Below, piece by piece: positions 58,972-64,000 of a stretch of 64,000 nucleotides of DNA. This DNA comes from an uncultured Collinsella sp. GTDB taxonomy: Bacteria > Actinomycetota > Coriobacteriia > Coriobacteriales > Coriobacteriaceae. Positions within the stretch are counted from its first letter, which is position 1, and each line of letters starts with the position of its first letter. A program made the position numbers and the translations under genes. The stretch lies in the NCBI GenBank assembly GCA_959018755.1, contig CAUEMA010000006.1, forward strand, positions 1 through 64,000, given 5' to 3'. A model generated the notes under the pieces. The model worked only from the letters and a program-made list of their open reading frames with translations. It was not told the DNA's origin and made no database searches.

Positions 58972-60411
58972 CTAGTCCAGACGACGGGTCTGCGCCACGT
59001 GCTTATACCAGTATGCGCTTGCCTTGGGCGTGCGCTTTTGGGTTTCAAAGTCAACGTAGAAGAAGCCGTAACGCTTGTTGTAGCCATTGGTCCAGGAGAA
59101 CTGATCCTGCAGGCTCCACAGGAAGTAGCCGCCCACGTTGACGCCAACCTCCATGGCCTTGAGCAACCAGCGCAGGTGCTGCTCGATGTAGTCGATGCGC
59201 GGCTGGTCGTCCACAAAACCGTCCTTGTAGGGGTCCTTGTAGCCCATGCCGTTCTCGGTGATGAAGATCTGCTTGTAGTTGGGGTAGCGCTGCTTAATGT
59301 AGACGAGCAGATCGAACAGGCCCTCGGGATAGATGATCCAGTCCCAGTCGGTGGTGGGGATACCAGGCTTGTTCACGTGCTCGCCAATGCCCTTGACGCG
59401 CCAGCGGCCAGTGCCCTTCTCGCCCGTACCGTTGTGGTGCAGGTCGTTCTCGCCGTCGTAAGCCTTCAAGAAGCGGCACTGGTAGTTGTTAACGCCCAGG
59501 TAGTCGTTGTAGAGCGCTGCCTCGCGCATGATTTCCAGATCCTCGTCCAGGATCTCGATGGTGCCGCCCGAGACGGCAGCCAGGCGGTTGGCGCACTCGA
59601 GGGTGTCGGGCGCATAGTCGCCGCGGAAGGTGGCATCGAGCAAGAACTGGTTCTGCAGCACGTGCTCGTTGTTGGCGGCCTTGATGTCGGCGGGGTCGTT
59701 CTCGTTGAGCGGATACTTAAACTCCAACGACTGAATGACGCCGATCTTGCCCTTAAAACCGCCGTTGTGGAAGGCAAGCACAGCCTTGGCGTGGGCGAGC
59801 ATCATGTTGTGCTCGCACTGGAAAGCCTCGGCCAGATGCGCCTTGACGCCACCGGGGAAGGTACCCTCGATGTAGGTGTTGGAGGCGTCGGCCCAGATCT
59901 CGTTAAAGGTGAACCAGTAGGTCACCTGGTCGGCGTACTCCTTAAAGCAGAAGGTGGCAAAGTCCACAAAGGCATCGATGGTCTCGCGGTTGAGGAAGTC
60001 GCCCTTCTCAAAGAGGGGCAGCGGCGTGTCAAAGTGATGCAGCGTGACAAACGGCTCAACGTGGTGCTTGTGGCACTCGGCGAAAAGATCGTGGTAGAAC
60101 TGGACACCCTCGGGGTTGATTTCGCCGGTACCGTTGGGGAAGATGCGGCTCCAGGCGATGGAGAGGCGAATGCCGTTGATGCCAAACTCCTCGCACAGCT
60201 CCAGATCGACGGGGTACTGGTTGTAGAAGTCCGAAGCGGGATCGGGGGAGAAGCGCCCCTGGGCCTCCAAGAAGTCGTCCCAGGCAACCTTGCCCTTACC
60301 GTGAGTGCGGGTCTCGCCCTCTACTTGGTAGGCAGCAGTGGCGCCGCCAAAGACAAAGTCCTCGGGAAACTGCGCAGGCGGGTTAGTGACGCTAGCAGGG
60401 TTAACGGACAT
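58972..60411 (-). CDS. lacG: 6-phospho-beta-galactosidase (GH1), module 3
   Basis: 479 residues. Very similar to the module 1 enzyme (E-G-E-T-R-T-H-G-K-G-K-V near the N-terminus). Acid/base Glu in T-F-N-E-I-W, nucleophile in I-T-E-N-G-M-G, phosphate site S-W-T-N-G-Y-N-K-R-Y. It follows lacE of the same module after 66 bp. Confidence 0.92.
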   Translation of the reverse strand: MSVNPASVTNPPAQFPEDFVFGGATAAYQVEGETRTHGKGKVAWDDFLEAQGRFSPDPASDFYNQYPVDLELCEEFGINGIRLSIAWSRIFPNGTGEINPEGVQFYHDLFAECHKHHVEPFVTLHHFDTPLPLFEKGDFLNRETIDAFVDFATFCFKEYADQVTYWFTFNEIWADASNTYIEGTFPGGVKAHLAEAFQCEHNMMLAHAKAVLAFHNGGFKGKIGVIQSLEFKYPLNENDPADIKAANNEHVLQNQFLLDATFRGDYAPDTLECANRLAAVSGGTIEILDEDLEIMREAALYNDYLGVNNYQCRFLKAYDGENDLHHNGTGEKGTGRWRVKGIGEHVNKPGIPTTDWDWIIYPEGLFDLLVYIKQRYPNYKQIFITENGMGYKDPYKDGFVDDQPRIDYIEQHLRWLLKAMEVGVNVGGYFLWSLQDQFSWTNGYNKRYGFFYVDFETQKRTPKASAYWYKHVAQTRRLD

Positions 60412-60477
60412 GATGATCCAATCGTCTAAATCGAAGGGCCAGCCGGTCTTGGATGGTCGGCTGGCCCTGAGCGTTAC

Positions 60478-62253
60478 TTACTTCGAGAGTTGCTCGCTTA
60501 CGAAGGCGAGAGACTTATCGCCGTTCTGGGAGAGCTCGATGTACTGTTTACCGCGGCAAGCGACGCACTTGTTGCCCACGCGCTCGCAGTCCTTCTGCAG
60601 GTCGGCCAGGTAGCTGGCAGCCTGCGGGGCCAGGACGACCAGGTCAAAGTCGGGGAGCATGTCAACGTGGTTGCCATAGGCCTCGGCAGCGGTCTCAAGA
60701 TTGATGCCGCGCTCTTTGGCGGCCTTGGCCAGTGCGTTGGCGAGCAGGCCCGAGGTTCCGCCGCCCTGGCAGAGCACGAGCACGCGCTTGCCGTTGAGGT
60801 CGCTGGCGGTCGTTGCCTCGGCAGCGGGTGCTGCGGAAGCGGCGGGGGCGTCGGCCTTTACGGCCTCGGCAGCAGCGCCGGCAGCAACGCTCTTGGCGTC
60901 AGCCTTGCCCTGGAAGGCGTCGTTGAGCTTGGCAGCCTTCTCGGCGTTCTTGGCGGCGAGCTCCTCCTCGGAAATCTCGGCCTCCTCGGCGCACTTCTGG
61001 GCGTCATAGGCACGGAAGAACGGATAGTACAGAACGAAGTCGACGACCAGGATAAGGGCGAGCATCACAAAGGCGAGCGGCTGGAAGCCCAGGCCCATGA
61101 TGGTGCCGATGGGGCCGGGGACGGTCCAGGGCAGGGTGTACATAAAGCCGTTCATGCCCAAGAAGTCGATAAAGATCTTGAGGATCCAGATGTTGGCGAT
61201 CGGGGCAAAGACAAACGGGACAAAGAAGACGGGGTTGAGCACGATGGGCGCGGCGAACAGCGGCGGCTCGTTGACGGCAAAGCACACGGGGACGATAGCT
61301 GCCTTACCGACGGCGCGCATCTCCTGAGACTTGGCCAGGAAGCAGAACATAAAGACCAGGACGAGCGTGGCGCCGGTGCCGCCCATGCAGACGACGAAGT
61401 ACTGGGCACCCTGGGTCAGGACAGCAGAAGCGTGCTGACCAGCCTGGAACGCAGCCAGGTTGTCGGTCATGTTGGCAACGAGGGCGGCGGCGATGGCGGG
61501 CTCGACGATTGAGGGGCCGTGGACGCCGACGAACCAGAAGAGGCTCATGGCGCCGTAAATTACAGCGAGGCCAATATAGCCGTCGGCAGCGGTGAACAGG
61601 GGCTGGAACACCTGGATGACGCCCTGGGCAAAGCAGAAGCCAAAGGCAGCGCGGAAGACGATGTCAAAGACCCAAAAGACGGTGATGCAGACGGAGAAGG
61701 GGATGATGTCCTTAAAGGTCTGCGAGATGTTGGGCGGAACCTGCTCGGGCATCTTGACGGTGATGTTGCGCTTAATGAAGAACTTGTAGATGATGCCGGT
61801 CACAAACGCAGCGATGAAGGCGGTCAGCAGGCCTTTGGAACCAAGGTAGGTGGTGTTGAAGCCGCTGGCGGCGTCCGTGGCGATCGTGTCGCTCGAAAGG
61901 AGCAAGAAGCCGATGATGGCCGCGCACATGCACGAGATGAAGTTGATCTGGTTGTTCTTGGGCAGGTCGCGGTTCTGAGCGTCGGCGAAGTGCTTGGCCG
62001 TGGTGGCGGCGCAGGCGATGGCCAGGATGCCCATGGAGTAGTTGTAGCACTTCCACAGGGCGTTGTTGATGTCATCGGGCCAGTAGAAACCCCAGATGTT
62101 GGGGACCGAGGCTACCAGGCAAAAGATGGACGAGAAGATGATGATGGGGATGACGGAGATAAAGCCGTCGCGGATCGCCTTGAGGTACTTGTTGCGGGCG
62201 ATCGCGTTGAAAAAGGGCTGGCCCTTTTCGATGATGGCGATGAGTTGCTCCAT
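60478..62253 (-). CDS. lacE: PTS lactose-family EIICB, module 3
   Basis: 591 residues. Membrane IIC to about residue 430, a long Ala/Lys/Glu linker, then IIB with the phosphocysteine loop V-L-C-Q-G-G-G-T-S. It is the most diverged of the three lactose permeases (different N-terminal helices and IIB loop), suggesting another sugar specificity. Divergent from the LacI gene at 62611. Confidence 0.92.
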   Translation of the reverse strand: MEQLIAIIEKGQPFFNAIARNKYLKAIRDGFISVIPIIIFSSIFCLVASVPNIWGFYWPDDINNALWKCYNYSMGILAIACAATTAKHFADAQNRDLPKNNQINFISCMCAAIIGFLLLSSDTIATDAASGFNTTYLGSKGLLTAFIAAFVTGIIYKFFIKRNITVKMPEQVPPNISQTFKDIIPFSVCITVFWVFDIVFRAAFGFCFAQGVIQVFQPLFTAADGYIGLAVIYGAMSLFWFVGVHGPSIVEPAIAAALVANMTDNLAAFQAGQHASAVLTQGAQYFVVCMGGTGATLVLVFMFCFLAKSQEMRAVGKAAIVPVCFAVNEPPLFAAPIVLNPVFFVPFVFAPIANIWILKIFIDFLGMNGFMYTLPWTVPGPIGTIMGLGFQPLAFVMLALILVVDFVLYYPFFRAYDAQKCAEEAEISEEELAAKNAEKAAKLNDAFQGKADAKSVAAGAAAEAVKADAPAASAAPAAEATTASDLNGKRVLVLCQGGGTSGLLANALAKAAKERGINLETAAEAYGNHVDMLPDFDLVVLAPQAASYLADLQKDCERVGNKCVACRGKQYIELSQNGDKSLAFVSEQLSK

Positions 62254-62311
62254 GCAAAGCTCCTAAGAGTCGGTGGGTTAGCAACGATGGTAGCTTTTGA
62301 CATTCGGTTGC

Positions 62312-62335
62312 CAAAATGTTGACGTTACCATTTTG
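62312..62335. promoter_or_regulatory. LacI operator of module 3, left site
   Basis: The core ATGTTGACGTTACCAT (62316-62331) has symmetric CAAA/TTTG flanks. It lies 60 bp upstream of lacE. Confidence 0.75.
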
Positions 62336-62435
62336 TGACACAAAAAAAGAAGCGAACCGGTGGTTCCTGTGCCTGCGAACCGTCGATTCCTTACGCGTAA
62401 ACGTTTGAGCCGCCCGGTGGCTCTGTGTTTGCACA

Positions 62436-62451
62436 ATGGCAACGTTAACAT
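62436..62451. promoter_or_regulatory. LacI operator of module 3, right site
   Basis: ATGGCAACGTTAACAT matches the shared core and sits nearer the lacI gene. Confidence 0.7.
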
Positions 62452-62488
62452 TTGGGCGCTAAAAGCCGTTCGGGGAAGCAAAAATGTC

Positions 62489-62519
62489 GGTGAACGGTAG
62501 GTTTTGGGTGGTGAGCGTA
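62489..62519 (+). promoter_or_regulatory. 21-bp-spaced decamer repeats (site E)
   Basis: GGTGAACGGT at 62489 and GGTGAGCGTA at 62510; a TATACT box for the lacI gene follows at 62539. Confidence 0.75.
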
Positions 62520-62610
62520 TTGCAGAGGCGGCGTTGGATATACTTGAAGGCGTTTAATATGACTGCGCAGGATGCCGTCAATGGCATCGTTGACACGGAA
62601 AGATCGACCT

Positions 62611-63615
62611 ATGGCCGCTGTTAAAAAATCGGTATCCGTCAAAGACGTAGCGAGCCTCGCGGGCGTCTCGGAGCAGACGGTCTCGCGCACCGTGCACGAT
62701 TCGCCCAGCGTGCGCCCCGAGACCAAGGAACGCGTGCGTGCCGCCATGCGCGAGCTGGGGTATCGCCCCAATTTTGCCGGTCGATCGCTGCGCCGTGGCA
62801 AGTTTAAGACCGTCGGCGTCGCCATGTTCAACATTACCGGTACCGGCAACCTCGACCGTATGGAGGGCTTTGCCGCCGCGGCCGACAAACATGGCTATGC
62901 CATCACCCTCGCTAAAGTAGATGGACATCCCTATACCCTCGAGAGCGCATCGTCGCGTATGAGCGCGCTGCCGGTAGACGGCATGGTCGTGATCATGAAT
63001 CGCATGCCGGCGGACTTTGGCACCTTCGAGCCGCTGCCCGGCATGCAGACGGTGCTCGTTACGATGCTGGAGCACCCGCTCTGTTCAACGGTCGATAACG
63101 ACCAGTTCGATTGCTCGCGCCAGGTGGTCGAGTACTTGCTGGGGCGGGGGCACAAAATCGTGCACTTTATCTCGTGTCCCGAGCGCTCGCTTTCGGGCAT
63201 GCGGCGCGAGGAAGGCTGGCGCGAGACATTGCGCGCGCATGGTATTGAACCGCCGCGACTCGTCCGTGGGGATTGGACGGCACAGAGCGGATATGCTGCC
63301 GGTCAGGCTCTGGCGGAAGATCCGACCTGTACGGCCATTTATGCTTCCAACGATGCCATGGCCTACGGCTGCATTCGCGGGCTCGAGTCGTGCGGAAGGC
63401 GTGTGCCCGAGGACGTGAGCGTGGTGGGTGTTGATGACAGCCTGGGCGATATCGTGCCCGACCGTCGCCTGACCACGGTGCGCTTTGACAACAAGCGCGT
63501 CGGCATGTGGGCGGTCGACAAGATTGCCGGCGCCGATGGGGGTGCGTCTGGCGTGGAGCACATGCTGATCCCCGGTGTGCTCGTAGAGGGCGATACGGTG
63601 CGCGATTTGCGTTAG
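62611..63615 (+). CDS. LacI-family regulator, module 3
   Basis: 334 residues from ATG 62611; ATG 62581 in frame is possible (AGGA 8 nt upstream). The helix-turn-helix reads V-K-D-V-A-S-L-A-G-V-S-E-Q-T-V-S-R-T-V-H and the hinge A-G-R-S-L-R-R. The sensor domain is close to that of module 2. Divergent from lacE-lacG of module 3. Unlike the other two regulators, no hairpin array follows it. Confidence 0.92.
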   Translation: MAAVKKSVSVKDVASLAGVSEQTVSRTVHDSPSVRPETKERVRAAMRELGYRPNFAGRSLRRGKFKTVGVAMFNITGTGNLDRMEGFAAAADKHGYAITLAKVDGHPYTLESASSRMSALPVDGMVVIMNRMPADFGTFEPLPGMQTVLVTMLEHPLCSTVDNDQFDCSRQVVEYLLGRGHKIVHFISCPERSLSGMRREEGWRETLRAHGIEPPRLVRGDWTAQSGYAAGQALAEDPTCTAIYASNDAMAYGCIRGLESCGRRVPEDVSVVGVDDSLGDIVPDRRLTTVRFDNKRVGMWAVDKIAGADGGASGVEHMLIPGVLVEGDTVRDLR

Positions 63616-63675
63616 GGTGCGGCCCTGTTTGGGTTACCGCTAATTGTGTTCGATATTGTTCAGATTGGTTTAAAA

Positions 63676-63706
63676 ACCGTTCACGGGCGAAAAGTGACCG
63701 TTCATA
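63676..63706 (-). promoter_or_regulatory. 21-bp-spaced decamer repeats (site F)
   Basis: On the minus strand TATGAACGGT and CGTGAACGGT start 21 bp apart. They lie 124 bp upstream of the lacF start, in the opposite orientation to it, as sites C-E are to their PTS genes. Confidence 0.7.
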
Positions 63707-63829
63707 GTTCGAAATTACGTTTTGAGCTGTTCTTTTTTGTTTGAATGTTATTGTTTCTGTCATACACAACGCAGCGCGTATGCCCGGACGCGATGCTCTC
63801 CATTGGTTCATATGTGAAAGGAACGCAAT

Positions 63830-64000
63830 ATGGCAACCAAAGAAGAAATCTCGATGGTTGGATTCGAGATCGTCGCATACGCAGGTGACGCCCAGACCGA
63901 TCTGCTTGCGGCACTCGATGCTGCTCGCGAGGGTGATTTTGAGAAGGCCGAACAGCTGCACAAGGATGCCAGTGATGCACTTATCGGCGCCCACGACACG
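63830..64000 (+). CDS. lacF: PTS lactose-family EIIA (start only)
   Basis: The first 57 residues; cut by the window edge. ATG 63830 has AAAGGAA 5-6 nt upstream. M-V-G-F-E-I-V-A-Y-A-G-D-A and A-R-E-G-D-F-E-K-A are typical of the helical LacF/CelC family; the phosphorylated His lies beyond the edge. None of the three EIICB proteins has a IIA, so this is the probable phosphate donor for them. Confidence 0.9.
   Translation, partial: MATKEEISMVGFEIVAYAGDAQTDLLAALDAAREGDFEKAEQLHKDASDALIGAHDT

Overview
The window is high-GC, gene-dense DNA that reads as a gut actinobacterium of the class Coriobacteriia, most likely Collinsella. The grounds are Tat, tmk-holB-ricT and topA genes with actinobacterial composition, a very large number of PTS sugar transporters, and Mn-type pyrophosphatase. 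The species call is inference; no rRNA is present. One tRNA-Thr(CGU) lies at 45485-45560 on the minus strand.

Layout. 1-2311: an AT-richer two-gene nucleotidyltransferase toxin/antitoxin-like cassette enclosed by an exact 55-bp inverted repeat and by two near-identical terminator hairpins. 2330-9223: beta-glucoside block, with a gntR-manA operon divergent from GH1-celB-celA-celC (separate PTS IIC, IIB, IIA), then a ROK kinase. 9390-34589: mostly housekeeping: ppaC, nhaA, an aspartate aminotransferase, a STAS protein, tatA-tatC, hypA-hypB, topA, tmk-holB-ricT, comF, a nuclease-like hypothetical, an amino-acid-binding-type lipoprotein, hpf, degV, a dehydrogenase with a His/Cys-rich tail, a HEAT-like protein, isocitrate dehydrogenase and a SurA-like anchored protein. 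35221-45276: an amino-sugar (N-acetylgalactosamine-type) locus made of mannose-family PTS IIA, YajC, IIB, IIC, IID, a UTRA regulator, agaS, nagA, flavodoxin, aldose epimerase, a tagatose-6-phosphate-type kinase, a nagA remnant and a YhcH protein. 45718-46200 is a stray PTS IIB in which the phosphorylated His is Tyr. 46541-64000: a lactose/beta-galactoside region with galM, a DeoR/LacR regulator, three lacE-lacG modules each divergent from its own LacI regulator, and the start of lacF at the right edge.

How the genes fit together. Imported sugars arrive phosphorylated. Phospho-beta-glycosidases (GH1) split them, and ROK kinase, ManA, GalM, AgaS, NagA and the LacC-like kinase feed the products to glycolysis or the tagatose route. 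None of the three lactose-type EIICB proteins carries a IIA, so the lacF gene beginning at 63830 is the likely shared donor.

Most notable structure outside the genes. (1) Nine copies of one hairpin (CTGTAACA, 25 nt, TGTTACAG, always the same geometry, period 79-81 bp) fill the three convergent junctions of the lactose region and mark the ends of the modules. (2) Six promoter regions of sugar operons carry a direct repeat of KGTRARCGGT-like decamers with exactly 21 bp between starts, suggesting one shared regulator. (3) Each LacI/lacE divergent region carries palindromes of the form ATGNNNACGTTNNCAT. (4) Two AT-rich long inverted repeats (26310-26526 and 46282-46433) look like small mobile or structured RNA elements.
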